A DNA stretch of 43,628 nucleotides from an uncultured Bacilli bacterium (lineage in GTDB: Bacteria > Bacillota_I > Bacilli_A > RF39 > UBA660), in contig CANQFJ010000012.1 of NCBI GenBank assembly GCA_947598485.1, positions 1 through 43,628 on the forward strand. The letters run 5' to 3'. Every line of letters begins with the position of its first letter. The first letter of the stretch is position 1. This document shows, one piece after another, positions 8,136 to 16,411 of this stretch. Below the pieces are notes generated by a model. The model worked only from the letters and a program-made list of their open reading frames with translations, ran no database searches and was not told where the DNA came from. The position numbers and the translations under genes were made by a program.

Positions 8136-9494
8136 TTATTTTATGCTTTTATTTATTAACTCTTGGACAAAATTTAAATCATTATGTTTAATTCTTTTGT
8201 CTTTAATAATTATTTCATTTTCATGTCCTTTTCCCAAAATAAGAAGTGTATCGTTTTCTTTTAACATTCCAAAAGCTTTAGTTATAGCTTTTTTTCGATC
8301 TATTATAACTTCATATTTATCTGTAGTGATTCCCTTTAATGTATCGTTAATAATTTGCATTTCATCTTCATCATGGGGATCATCGTCTGTGAGAATAAAA
8401 TAATCAGCATACTTTTGGGCCATTTTTCCCATGATAGGTCTTTTTTGTCGATCACGATTACCCGGACAGCCAAAGACCACGTATTTTTTTCCCTTAGTAA
8501 TGTGTGCGGCAGATGTTAGGACCTGTTTCATTCCATCTGGTGTATGGGCATAGTCAATAATTATTTTATTAGTTTTATAGTCTAAAATATTAATTCTACC
8601 GTTGGGTTTCTCTAAATCAGCATAATTATTATTAATATCATCTATTTTAATTCCTAAGGATATAAGTATTCCTATGGATGCCATAATGTTATAAATATTA
8701 TATTTTCCAAATAAATGCGACTTTAAATTATATTCTTTATTTTGATAAGTATATGTAAAACATGTAAACATTTCATCTGTTTTAGTACATTTTATATCGC
8801 TATTTGTAAAGCCATATGTAATGTTATTTTTAGTTAGGAAATTCTTACTATATTTATCATCTATATTAACAATACTTACGCCATTTTCTTTTAAATTTTT
8901 AAATAAAATTTGTTTAGCTTCCATATATTTAGTCATTGTTTTATGATAGTCCAAGTGATCATGCGTAAGATTAGTAAATACGGCGATATCAAACTTGAGG
9001 CCTGCTAAACGATTTTCTACTAAACCAATACTACTTGCTTCAACAATAACTATTTGACATTTATTATCAATAGCCTTTAGCAAATAATTATATAGGCTTA
9101 AAACATCAGGCGTCGTATTAAGTGTTTTTTCAAAGTTGTCATTATAGTAAAAACCAATAGTGCCAATATATGCACAATTTATGTTAAGTTTACGAAGTAG
9201 TTCATAAGTCATATATGCCGTAGTGGTTTTACCATTTGTTCCCGTTATAGCTACTAATTTAATTTTGTTTATTTTTTCCGCATATTCTTGCACTAATAAG
9301 TTTTCTAAATATTCATTAGTATCTTTAACATTAATAGTTTTAACACTATAAGTTTTGTTATTTGAACAAATTATACATGATGCTCCATTTTCTATAGCTT
9401 TATCGATATAGTCATGCCCATCTACAGTATGACCTTTGATTGCTATAAATGTATCACCTTTTTGAACAAAACGCGAGTCAGTTTTAATATTCAT
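8136..9494 (-). CDS. murE: Mur ligase, MurE-type (DDPH motif)
   Basis: The protein has 452 residues with the chosen start and is the upstream member of a tandem MurE pair. It shows KGHTVDGHDYI, AITGTNGKTTT, IVEASSIGLVENRL, NLTHDHLDYH and LGKGHENE. The substrate-pocket motif at residues 371-374 is DDPH rather than DNPR, so the Arg that reads meso-diaminopimelate is missing. Such a change fits an L-lysine-type or other diamino acid substrate. I set the start at ATG 9494 because AAGAAAGG precedes it, its N-terminus lines up with that of the paralogue, and the probable -10 box at 9520-9525 overlaps the ATG at 9521, which would leave that codon outside the mRNA. Confidence 0.88.
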   Translation of the reverse strand: MNIKTDSRFVQKGDTFIAIKGHTVDGHDYIDKAIENGASCIICSNNKTYSVKTINVKDTNEYLENLLVQEYAEKINKIKLVAITGTNGKTTTAYMTYELLRKLNINCAYIGTIGFYYNDNFEKTLNTTPDVLSLYNYLLKAIDNKCQIVIVEASSIGLVENRLAGLKFDIAVFTNLTHDHLDYHKTMTKYMEAKQILFKNLKENGVSIVNIDDKYSKNFLTKNNITYGFTNSDIKCTKTDEMFTCFTYTYQNKEYNLKSHLFGKYNIYNIMASIGILISLGIKIDDINNNYADLEKPNGRINILDYKTNKIIIDYAHTPDGMKQVLTSAAHITKGKKYVVFGCPGNRDRQKRPIMGKMAQKYADYFILTDDDPHDEDEMQIINDTLKGITTDKYEVIIDRKKAITKAFGMLKENDTLLILGKGHENEIIIKDKRIKHNDLNFVQELINKSIK

Positions 9495-9519
9495 ATTAAG
9501 GTCGCCTTTCTTGCAATTC

Positions 9520-9548
9520 ATTATATATTATAATTTTGTAAAATTCAA
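9520..9548 (-). promoter_or_regulatory. Promoter of the murE pair
   Basis: On the minus strand TTGAAT (9543-9548) and TATAAT (9520-9525) are separated by exactly 17 bp. Transcription would begin near 9513, which supports the downstream start at 9494. Confidence 0.75.
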
Positions 9549-9614
9549 CTTTTCCAGGGTGCTAATAATATGTAAAATAGGCAATATTTATAATGTATAA
9601 ATAGTGTTTTAAGG

Positions 9615-9620
9615 TATAAT
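9615..9620 (+). promoter_or_regulatory. -10 box of mraY
   Basis: TATAAT lies 22 bp before the mraY ATG. A good -35 box is not seen. Confidence 0.5.
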
Positions 9621-9641
9621 AACAATGAAGGCGGTGCTTAT

Positions 9642-10634
9642 ATGTTAATTCTAGCCAAAGCTATGATGGCACTATTAATAGGTTTTATTTCTGCCATAAT
9701 ATGTGGAGCAATATTAATACCTCTTTTAAAAAAATTTCATGTAGGGCAAATTGTAAATAATCTCATTTCGCAAAGACATCAAAAAAAAGAGGGAACTCCT
9801 ACCATGGGAGGCTTCATCTTTATTCTTCCCGTCATAGCATCCCTAGTCGTCTTATATTTAATGGATAGTATTGATATAAGTTATAATTTAATAATCTTAG
9901 TATTTGTCTTCCTTTCTTATGCTCTTCTTGGCTTTGTTGATGATTTTATGAAAGTTAAACGCAAAAGGAATGACGGACTTTCAACAGCTACTAAATTTTT
10001 ATGCCAAATGCTCATCGCTTTAATATTTTTTATCCTTTATAAAGAAAGTGGAGGAGTATCAACTTTAGAATTTAGTTTCTTGCATTTGGAAATAAATCTT
10101 GGTTGGTGCTATGGTATTTTTATTTTCCTTCTTTTAGTAGGTACAACAAATGCTGTTAATATTACTGATGGTCTTGATGGCTTATGCGGAGGACTTTCTA
10201 CGATAGCTTATCTTGCTTATGGTATTATTGCCTGGAATTGCAGCTGGCTTGTAGGCTACCAAGAAATTGCTATATTTTGCTTTGTTTTATCGGGAGCATT
10301 ACTTGGCTTTTTAATGTTTAATGGCCATCCTGCCAAAGTTTTTATGGGGGATTTAGGTTCTTTAGCTTTAGGAGGAGCTCTTGCTACCATTGCTATTTTA
10401 ACAAGACATGAAATGTCTTTAGCCATCATCGGGGGAGTATTTGTCATTGAAGTTTTATCTAGTTTAATTCAAATTGTAGCTATTCGGAGATTTAATCGTA
10501 AGGTTTTCCTTAAAGCTCCGTTACATCACCATTTTGAGGAATTAAAGTGGCCAGAGACGGATATTGTTAGACTTTTCTATACTGTTGGTATTATTCTAGC
10601 GTTACTTGCTATTACATATGGCGTTTGGTTATAA
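9642..10634 (+). CDS. mraY: Phospho-N-acetylmuramoyl-pentapeptide transferase MraY
   Basis: The integral membrane enzyme has 330 residues. It transfers phospho-MurNAc-pentapeptide from UDP to undecaprenyl phosphate, giving lipid I. Family motifs are all present: GTPTMGGFIF, the Asp pair in GFVDDFMKVKRKRNDG, NITDGLDGLCGG, FMGDLGSLALGG and the His-rich loop APLHHHFEE. About ten hydrophobic helices can be counted, as usual. AAGGCGGTG is the ribosome site. It is divergent from the murE pair and stands as a single gene, not in a dcw cluster, which is unusual for Bacillota but seen in reduced lineages. Confidence 0.97.
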   Translation: MLILAKAMMALLIGFISAIICGAILIPLLKKFHVGQIVNNLISQRHQKKEGTPTMGGFIFILPVIASLVVLYLMDSIDISYNLIILVFVFLSYALLGFVDDFMKVKRKRNDGLSTATKFLCQMLIALIFFILYKESGGVSTLEFSFLHLEINLGWCYGIFIFLLLVGTTNAVNITDGLDGLCGGLSTIAYLAYGIIAWNCSWLVGYQEIAIFCFVLSGALLGFLMFNGHPAKVFMGDLGSLALGGALATIAILTRHEMSLAIIGGVFVIEVLSSLIQIVAIRRFNRKVFLKAPLHHHFEELKWPETDIVRLFYTVGIILALLAITYGVWL

Positions 10635-10646
10635 AACCATTGTTAA

Positions 10647-10675
10647 CAGAGCATTAATAAATGCTTTGTTTTTTT
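10647..10675 (+). terminator. Terminator after mraY
   Basis: A 9-bp stem (CAGAGCATT/AATGCTTTG, one G-T pair) with loop AATA is followed by a T-run. Confidence 0.85.
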
Positions 10676-10725
10676 ATAACTAACATAATTATGGGAGAAA
10701 CATAAAAGAGTTTCTTTATTTTAAA

Positions 10726-10754
10726 TTGAACTATTTATCTTTTAATGATAAACT
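10726..10754 (+). promoter_or_regulatory. Promoter of lipoprotein-yjjX operon
   Basis: TTGAAC (10726-10731) and TAAACT (10749-10754) are spaced by 17 bp. The start of transcription would lie only about 9 nt before the ATG, so the leader is just the AGAGG ribosome site. Confidence 0.5.
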
Positions 10755-10769
10755 TGTAAAAGAGGTAGT

Positions 10770-11144
10770 ATGAAAAAGATAATTTTATTAATAATGATTC
10801 TTTTATTTTGCACTAGTTGTAATAAAAGTGTTACTTGTAAAGATAAATCGACGAATAATAATTATAAAATAACTGTAACTGATGATGATAAAATTAAGAA
10901 AATTGTTTTAACTTATATTGTAAATGAAAGTACAGAAAGACAAGCTATAAAAGCTGCCGAAGATTTAAAAACGCAATTTGGCGATGCCGAAAATTTTAGC
11001 CATGTAAAAGTTAAAAGAAATGGAAAAGAAGTTACTTTAATAGCAGATGTTGATTATAGCTTTTTCTTTAGTTCTAATCATAAAAGTATTGAGGAAGTAA
11101 AAGATTATTTTCAAAAAGAACTTGATATGAAGTGTTATGAATAA
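10770..11144 (+). CDS. Small lipoprotein
   Basis: The protein has 124 residues. It has a lipoprotein signal peptide (MKKIILLIMILLFCTSC), with Cys17 as the likely lipidated residue; the residue at -3 is Cys rather than the usual Leu. The mature part is a small domain of mixed helices and strands with a second Cys pair (residues 23 and 122). I do not recognise the family, although it has the general look of small secreted YehR/DUF1307-like lipoproteins. Its end overlaps the next gene by 8 bp. Confidence 0.8.
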   Translation: MKKIILLIMILLFCTSCNKSVTCKDKSTNNNYKITVTDDDKIKKIVLTYIVNESTERQAIKAAEDLKTQFGDAENFSHVKVKRNGKEVTLIADVDYSFFFSSNHKSIEEVKDYFQKELDMKCYE

Positions 11145-11673
11145 AATAAATATATTAATAGCAAGTGAAAATCCCAGCAAAATTGAGGCAGTATCTTTAG
11201 CTTTTTCTAAGTTTTATGAAGATTTTGATATAAATGGTATCGCGGTGCCTTCGAATGTTCCTAAACAACCTGTAAATCAAGAAATTTATCAAGGAGCTAT
11301 AAATAGATGTCATAATCTTCGAAAATATGCTTTAGCTAATAATCTTAAAGCAGATTATTATGTAGGTGTTGAAGCGGGGATAACCAATCTTTTAGGACCA
11401 TGGGTTAATTTGAACTTAGTTTATATAGAAAATGATCAAGGTGAAAATTCCACGGGTATTAGTCAGGGCTATCCATTTCCTGAAAAATATTTAGATGAAA
11501 TTATAAACGATGAATTTGGTAAGGTTATGGATAAACATTATAATCTAATTAATTCGGGCCAAGGCAAAAGTGTGGAGTATCTTTTCTCCAAAGGTAATAT
11601 TTCACGAATAGATCTTGTTGAGGATGCCACAATTCTTGCCCTTACTAAATTTATAAACAAAGATATTTGGTAA
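11137..11673 (+). CDS. yjjX: Inosine/xanthosine triphosphatase-like protein (YjjX/DUF84)
   Basis: The protein has 178 residues. The N-terminus INILIASENPSKIEAVSLAF and the central YYVGVEAGI with PWVNLNLVYIEN match the YjjX family. These enzymes hydrolyse non-canonical purine nucleoside triphosphates (ITP, XTP) and so clean the nucleotide pool. Length is normal for the family. The gene overlaps the lipoprotein gene and is translated from within it. Confidence 0.88.
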   Translation: MNKINILIASENPSKIEAVSLAFSKFYEDFDINGIAVPSNVPKQPVNQEIYQGAINRCHNLRKYALANNLKADYYVGVEAGITNLLGPWVNLNLVYIENDQGENSTGISQGYPFPEKYLDEIINDEFGKVMDKHYNLINSGQGKSVEYLFSKGNISRIDLVEDATILALTKFINKDIW

Positions 11674-11675
11674 TA

Positions 11676-11700
11676 AAAAAAGGAATTTTACTTTCCTTTT
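11676..11700. terminator. Bidirectional terminator between yjjX and femX-like gene
   Basis: AAAAGGAA pairs with TTTCCTTTT around a short loop, with A-run and T-run flanks. It lies between two convergent genes and overlaps the 3' end of the minus-strand gene. Confidence 0.65.
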
Positions 11701-12929
11701 AACTTTCTTCGCCATTTTAGAAACGTTGGTAAAAATTTATACCAAAGTTTTTTATTTATAATATCAAATTCGCCAATAAAGCAAGTATAGGTGCCTCCGA
11801 GTTTTCTTTTATATTCATGTAAAGCCGCATAGTTCTTATCAGGTGTATGGGGCTCTCCACATGTGCCAAATAAATCAAGAAAATCAAAGCCTTTTTCTAT
11901 CGCATATTTAATAGCTTCATAGTAAGCTCTATTAACTGCGAAAGTATAAGTTGCTAAGCTATTATTACCAATGTATAATGTCCACATAGCTCTATCAGTA
12001 TAAGGACAAATAAGTATAAGCGATATTAAACCATCTGGGTATTTACCTTCATATGGAGCAAATGTTTCAATATCTTTTTGATATCTTGCTATTTGATTTT
12101 GGGTATCGGCCATGTGCTTAGGAAGTACTTTGCCTTCATCAAGCTCTTTTTGTAGTTTATCAAGAGCTTCTTTTGCTTTAGCTAATTCTTTATCAGGATA
12201 TATTTTAACAGAAATATACTTAACGGAATTAGTTTTAGTAAATTCTTCATCAAATTTTTGAAAAAAGTTTTTAGGATTACCATTAAATCCATTTTTGGCA
12301 GCAATATTTTTCATTAAATCATAGAAAGTATCAGTATCATAGTAATCAGATATTTCTAAATCATAGTTATAACTTCTTTTAATTGTTTTAAGATATGTTT
12401 TATTCATATCTTTTTCGATGTCTTCAAGAGATCTTTTGGTATTTATTCTAAAAGTATATCTTGGTTGATTACGCGTAAATAAAGTCGTAAATCCGCGATG
12501 AGTATAACCGAGTTTAACTAAATCTTCGTATACTTTATGATTATTCTTTCCGCCTTCGATAGGTCTTGCTTCTTCATCGATTTCTTCATAAACAACTCCT
12601 GGGTCTAAACGAAAATATACGGCGTTTTGCTCTTTTAAATATTTCTTTAGTTCTCTAGTCCAGCATTCTAATAATTCATAATTGTCATAATCTATAACGG
12701 GACCACGAGGTGCATAAAAATAAGTCATATGAAAAGGTATATCTTTACGCATGGCAAGGCATGCTGCAACAATATTACCATTATCGTCTTTAAGACCTAA
12801 ATATACGGGAGTTTGAACCCTTACTGTACACGTTTGCCCCCAGGCATAGCTTTGTAAAAAGTGATTATATTTACTTTTTTTGAAAAATTGTTCATATTCT
12901 TCTTGAGTTAAATTATCTACTAGTTTCAA
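11688..12929 (-). CDS. FemABX-family aminoacyltransferase
   Basis: The protein has about 413 residues. It has the two GNAT-like halves of FemA/FemB/FemX enzymes (QSYAWGQ near the start, VYFRLDPGV, FLDLFGTCGEPHTPDKNYAALHEYKRKLGG near the end) and a helical hairpin insertion of about 60 residues (ELAKAKEALDKLQKELDEG), as in FemA. These enzymes use aminoacyl-tRNA to build the interpeptide bridge on lipid II. This suggests a branched peptidoglycan, which is usual for Lys-type walls and relevant to the two MurE types here. The start is uncertain: the AGGTG site overlaps a GTG at 12938 and abuts the ATG at 12935, whereas TTG at 12929 has 6-nt spacing, so I use that. Confidence 0.9.
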   Translation of the reverse strand: MKLVDNLTQEEYEQFFKKSKYNHFLQSYAWGQTCTVRVQTPVYLGLKDDNGNIVAACLAMRKDIPFHMTYFYAPRGPVIDYDNYELLECWTRELKKYLKEQNAVYFRLDPGVVYEEIDEEARPIEGGKNNHKVYEDLVKLGYTHRGFTTLFTRNQPRYTFRINTKRSLEDIEKDMNKTYLKTIKRSYNYDLEISDYYDTDTFYDLMKNIAAKNGFNGNPKNFFQKFDEEFTKTNSVKYISVKIYPDKELAKAKEALDKLQKELDEGKVLPKHMADTQNQIARYQKDIETFAPYEGKYPDGLISLILICPYTDRAMWTLYIGNNSLATYTFAVNRAYYEAIKYAIEKGFDFLDLFGTCGEPHTPDKNYAALHEYKRKLGGTYTCFIGEFDIINKKLWYKFLPTFLKWRRKLKGK

Positions 12930-12973
12930 AATCATCACCTGTGAATATTATAGCATTATTTTATAAAATAATA

Positions 12974-12979
12974 TATAAT
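12974..12979 (+). promoter_or_regulatory. -10 box of trpS
   Basis: TATAAT here overlaps an in-frame ATG at 12978. Transcripts beginning near 12986 could not use that codon, which supports the later start at 13005. Confidence 0.55.
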
Positions 12980-13004
12980 GATTCTATGGAGAAACGAGGT
13001 ATAT

Positions 13005-14090
13005 ATGGGTAAAATTATTTTAACGGGTGATAGACCTACAGGCAAACTTCATATTGGGCATTATATAGGTTCTTTAAGAAATAGAGTTAAACTCCAAGAT
13101 GAGGGTGACTATGATAAATTTTTTATTGAAATAGCAGATGCTCAAGCATTAACTGATAACTTTGCTAATCCTAAAAAAATTCGCGATAATGTTATTGAAG
13201 TGGTACTTGATTATCTTTCAGTAGGTATTGATCCTAAAAAAGTAAATATTTTTATTCAAAGTGAAGTACCGGCGTTAACAGAATTAACTTTCTATTATAT
13301 GAACTTAGTTACTGTAGCTAGACTTATGCGTAATCCTACGGTTAAAAGTGAAATAGGTTTAAGAGGCTTTGAGAATAATATCCCTAGTGGTTTTTTAAAT
13401 TATCCTGTATCTCAAGCCGCGGATATTACTGCTTTCAAAGCTAACTGCGTGCCAGTCGGAAATGATCAACTTCCGATGATTGAACAAGCTAATGAAATTG
13501 TCCATAGGTTTAATTCTATCTATGGCGATGTGTTAGTTCACGCTGATGCTATAGTTCCGGAAAGCTCTATGGCCGCAAGAGTTCCGGGCATTGATGGAAA
13601 AGCTAAAATGAGTAAGTCGCTGGATAACTGTATTTATTTATCGGATTCTTCTGAAGAAGTAAAAAGAAAAGTAATGATGATGTATACTGATCCAAACCAT
13701 ATTAAAGTTGAAGACCCTGGTAAGATCGAGGGTAATATGGTATTTACTTATTTGGAATTATTCGTAACACCAGAGCACTTTAAAAAGTTTTTACCTGATT
13801 ACCAAAATTTAGATGAGCTAAAAAGCCATTACCAAAGAGGTGGCCTTGGGGATGTCAAAATCAAAAGATTTCTATATGACGTTCTTGAGGATACTTTATC
13901 AGAATTTAGAACTCGTCGTAAATATTATGAAGAACATATTGAAGAAGTATATAACATAATTAAAGATGGTACTAAAGCCGCGAATGAAACAGCAAATGAA
14001 ACTTTAAAAGAAGTAAAACGCGCAATAGGCATTGATTATTTTGATGATAGTTTTTTAAATGAAATTACAAAACAATATAGTAGAGATTGA
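13005..14090 (+). CDS. trpS: Tryptophan-tRNA ligase
   Basis: This is a class I synthetase of 361 residues. The HIGH motif is in TGKLHIGHYIGS, and the KMSKS motif appears intact in GKAKMSKSLDN. The Rossmann-fold part, with FIEIADAQALTDN and LMRNPTVKSE, is typical. It charges tRNA-Trp with tryptophan. The start has GAGAAACGAGG upstream. No T-box is seen before it, unlike leuS in this window. Confidence 0.96.
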   Translation: MGKIILTGDRPTGKLHIGHYIGSLRNRVKLQDEGDYDKFFIEIADAQALTDNFANPKKIRDNVIEVVLDYLSVGIDPKKVNIFIQSEVPALTELTFYYMNLVTVARLMRNPTVKSEIGLRGFENNIPSGFLNYPVSQAADITAFKANCVPVGNDQLPMIEQANEIVHRFNSIYGDVLVHADAIVPESSMAARVPGIDGKAKMSKSLDNCIYLSDSSEEVKRKVMMMYTDPNHIKVEDPGKIEGNMVFTYLELFVTPEHFKKFLPDYQNLDELKSHYQRGGLGDVKIKRFLYDVLEDTLSEFRTRRKYYEEHIEEVYNIIKDGTKAANETANETLKEVKRAIGIDYFDDSFLNEITKQYSRD

Positions 14091-14108
14091 TATATATCAG
14101 TCTTTTTT
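14084..14108 (+). terminator. Terminator of trpS
   Basis: An 8-bp stem (AGATTGAT/ATCAGTCT, one G-T pair) with loop ATAT is followed by six T. The stem includes the trpS stop codon. Confidence 0.8.
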
Positions 14109-14109
14109 A

Positions 14110-14138
14110 TTGTGTTTTTTAACAAAGTATTTTATATT
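14110..14138 (+). promoter_or_regulatory. Promoter of ABC transporter operon
   Basis: TTGTGT (14110-14115) and TATATT (14133-14138) are spaced by 17 bp, directly behind the trpS terminator. Confidence 0.5.
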
Positions 14139-14163
14139 TAATATTAGTATAGGTGAAAAGTAT

Positions 14164-15048
14164 ATGAAATTATTTCTTAAAAAAAATTATTTGTTCATTA
14201 TTAGCTTTTTAATATTACTTATTATGCTGTCTATATCATTTTTTAAATATATTAATGAACAAAAAGATGTCAAAGAACATATGCAAGTTGTTTATAATGA
14301 AATTTGTGCCAATGTTGATTATGTTGGTACAGAGCAAGAAGAATTTTGCCTTAATGTTTTAAGTGATAATAAGGATTTTTTTTATACTTTTGATGAAGTA
14401 ATGCATAAAAGCTATTTTAGAATAGCTTCTGAATTATTTTTATTTATAACAGTCCCTTGTTTATACTTTATTTGTAAATACTTATCCAGTAAAGTTATAA
14501 AGAATGATTTAACTAGGATGAACTATAAAAAAGTTAAACTTAAATTATTTAAGGAGGCTTATAAGTCAACTTTGATATTGCCCGTAATTACTATTATAGC
14601 TATCATTATTTGCTTTATTTATTGTGGTTCAATTACGCCAAATGCGGAAGGCATTTTGTGGTCGGCAGAAACTTTAAGTAGACCTTATTTATTTTTAATT
14701 GTATATGTTTTAAATATGTTTTTCCATAGCATTATTTATGTTAATGTTTGTTTATGTGTAGCCCGAAAATACCATAATTATTTTATAGCTTTAATATTAT
14801 CTTTTTTATCTATTTTTGGCTTAGAAATTTTTTTGGAAATATTTTTGGGAGGAATACTTTTCGGCGTAATATTAAATAAAAAAGGTGGAGTGTTATTTAG
14901 CATTATGAATATGATAACCTTTAATGATACTTTAGGAATACTTCCTGTTATTGCATTTTCCTTGATATTAGCTTTGATAACAACTATTTTAGTAGTTCTT
15001 TTATATCGCAATAAAGAAAAATTAGTAATTGACTGTGAAGCTAATTAG
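14164..15048 (+). CDS. ABC-2-type permease subunit
   Basis: The membrane protein has 294 residues and about six to seven hydrophobic helices. A long external loop between helix 1 and helix 2 (about residues 30-85) carries two Cys. It precedes an ABC ATPase and a second permease, so it is best read as one of two unlike membrane subunits of an exporter. The start at 14164 has AGGTGAAAAG upstream. The reading frame is open back to 14059, but that part contains the trpS terminator and cannot be the natural start. It has no sequence hallmark that tells the substrate. Confidence 0.8.
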   Translation: MKLFLKKNYLFIISFLILLIMLSISFFKYINEQKDVKEHMQVVYNEICANVDYVGTEQEEFCLNVLSDNKDFFYTFDEVMHKSYFRIASELFLFITVPCLYFICKYLSSKVIKNDLTRMNYKKVKLKLFKEAYKSTLILPVITIIAIIICFIYCGSITPNAEGILWSAETLSRPYLFLIVYVLNMFFHSIIYVNVCLCVARKYHNYFIALILSFLSIFGLEIFLEIFLGGILFGVILNKKGGVLFSIMNMITFNDTLGILPVIAFSLILALITTILVVLLYRNKEKLVIDCEAN

Positions 15049-15062
15049 AAAGGGTAGTAAAG

Positions 15063-15704
15063 ATGAAATTAGAACTTATTAACGTTAATAAAAATTTTAA
15101 AAAAATCCCCATAATTAAAAATGTTAATTATACTTTTACGGGAGGTAAAATATACGGTTTATTTGGGAGAAACGGCTCAGGTAAAAGCGTTTTATTAAAA
15201 CTTATATGTGGCTTTTATACGCCCACATCAGGTTCGATATTATTTGATGGTAATGACTATAATAAAATTTTAGAATTTCCTAAAAGCTTAAGAGCCTTAA
15301 TTGAAAGCCCATCTTTTTTCCCTGACTTAACAGGCTATGAAAATTTAAAAATTTTAGCTAAAATTCAAAATAAAATTGGCGATAAAGAAATTAAAGAGGC
15401 TCTGGACATAGTTAATTTAACTTCAGAAATGAATAAAAAATATCGAAAATATTCCTTAGGAATGAAGCAAAAACTAGGCATAGCTCAGGCTATAATGGAA
15501 GATGCTGATGTTTTAATTTTAGATGAACCATTTAATGGCATCGAAGATATTTCTGTTCAAAAAATAATGAATTATTTATTAGAACTTAAGAAAAAAGGAA
15601 AATTAATAATTATTAGTTCTCATATTAAAGAAGATTTAGTAAAACTAGCAGATGAATTAATCAAGATGGATGCTGGAGAGCTTAGTGTAGCACAAAACTT
15701 ATAA
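15063..15704 (+). CDS. ABC transporter ATP-binding protein, LanF/BcrA-like (E-loop)
   Basis: The ATPase has 213 residues. Walker A is GRNGSGKS (35-42), the signature SLGMK is at 131-135, Walker B is VLILDEP ending at 156, and the H-loop is IISSHI. In place of the usual Q-loop Gln it has Glu81 in ALIESPSFFPDLTGYENL. A Glu here is the E-loop known for LanF-type ATPases, which drive self-immunity exporters against lantibiotics and relatives such as BcrA for bacitracin. The flanking permeases on both sides complete a LanFEG-like set. No bacteriocin precursor or modification enzyme is visible, so the role may be resistance to an antibiotic peptide. Confidence 0.9.
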   Translation: MKLELINVNKNFKKIPIIKNVNYTFTGGKIYGLFGRNGSGKSVLLKLICGFYTPTSGSILFDGNDYNKILEFPKSLRALIESPSFFPDLTGYENLKILAKIQNKIGDKEIKEALDIVNLTSEMNKKYRKYSLGMKQKLGIAQAIMEDADVLILDEPFNGIEDISVQKIMNYLLELKKKGKLIIISSHIKEDLVKLADELIKMDAGELSVAQNL

Positions 15705-15727
15705 TTATTAAAAAGAAAGGATATTGG

Positions 15728-16351
15728 ATGAAATTACAAAGTAATATTTTGCTTTTAGTTATAAATAAATATAAGTATTGGTTATTAAGCTTTTTGTTTC
15801 TATTTATTATTTCATATATACTAGTAATTATTAGTCCTAGTATAACAAACTATCAAAATGACTTTTTAAGCTTAATAGCATATCCAAAACAAAATATATC
15901 TTTAATATCTATTTATCAAATTATATTGTATTTCTTTTTAATTAATAGGTTTTTATTTTATGATATGACTTATGCATATGATTATGTTCTTTTAAGAGCA
16001 AATGATAAAAGATGGTTAAAAAATAAAATGATAATAGCTCTTTTAGGAACAATAATATTTAAAAGTATTTATATTGGTATAACTTATTTTTTATTTTCTA
16101 ATGAATTAAATTTTGAGCTTATTTATCTATTATATCCTAATATTTTTTTATTAGTTATTTTGTTTTTGCAAATTTTTAATCTTAATTTTCCTAAAATAAT
16201 AGGATATGTTCTTATTGCAATAGAAAGCCCTTTACTAATATATCTTTTTCTAAATTTTAGCTTAAAATTATTAATTATTTTTCTATTTATAAGTTTTATT
16301 TTAATTATCTTTACAGTTTTTAATTTTAAATTTAAAAAAGTTATAAGATAA
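15728..16351 (+). CDS. ABC transporter membrane subunit
   Basis: The protein has 207 residues with five to six hydrophobic helices and almost no soluble parts. It is the third gene of the exporter cassette, with AAAGG before the ATG and a 23-bp gap to the ATPase. It is unlike the first permease in length and loop structure, as expected for the E and G subunits of LanFEG transporters. It is very rich in A+T-coded Ile, Leu, Phe and Lys. Confidence 0.75.
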   Translation: MKLQSNILLLVINKYKYWLLSFLFLFIISYILVIISPSITNYQNDFLSLIAYPKQNISLISIYQIILYFFLINRFLFYDMTYAYDYVLLRANDKRWLKNKMIIALLGTIIFKSIYIGITYFLFSNELNFELIYLLYPNIFLLVILFLQIFNLNFPKIIGYVLIAIESPLLIYLFLNFSLKLLIIFLFISFILIIFTVFNFKFKKVIR

Positions 16352-16356
16352 AGTAA

Positions 16357-16385
16357 TTGAACGTGTTTTAAAAATGTGTTACTAT
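16357..16385 (+). promoter_or_regulatory. Promoter of GH31 operon
   Basis: TTGAAC (16357-16362) and TACTAT (16380-16385) are spaced by 17 bp. Transcription would start about 16392, so the in-frame ATG at 16376 is upstream of the mRNA. Confidence 0.6.
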
Positions 16386-16411
16386 TATTAATAATAGGAA
16401 AGGGTTGCACA

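Noticed and set aside
14059-14163. N-terminal extension of the ABC permease
   Set aside because: This part contains the trpS stop codon and terminator. A good ribosome site precedes ATG 14164.
16376-16411. The longest open frame start for the GH31 gene (ATG 16376)
   Set aside because: It lies upstream of the predicted transcription start and has no ribosome site; AGGAAAGGG fits the ATG at 16412.
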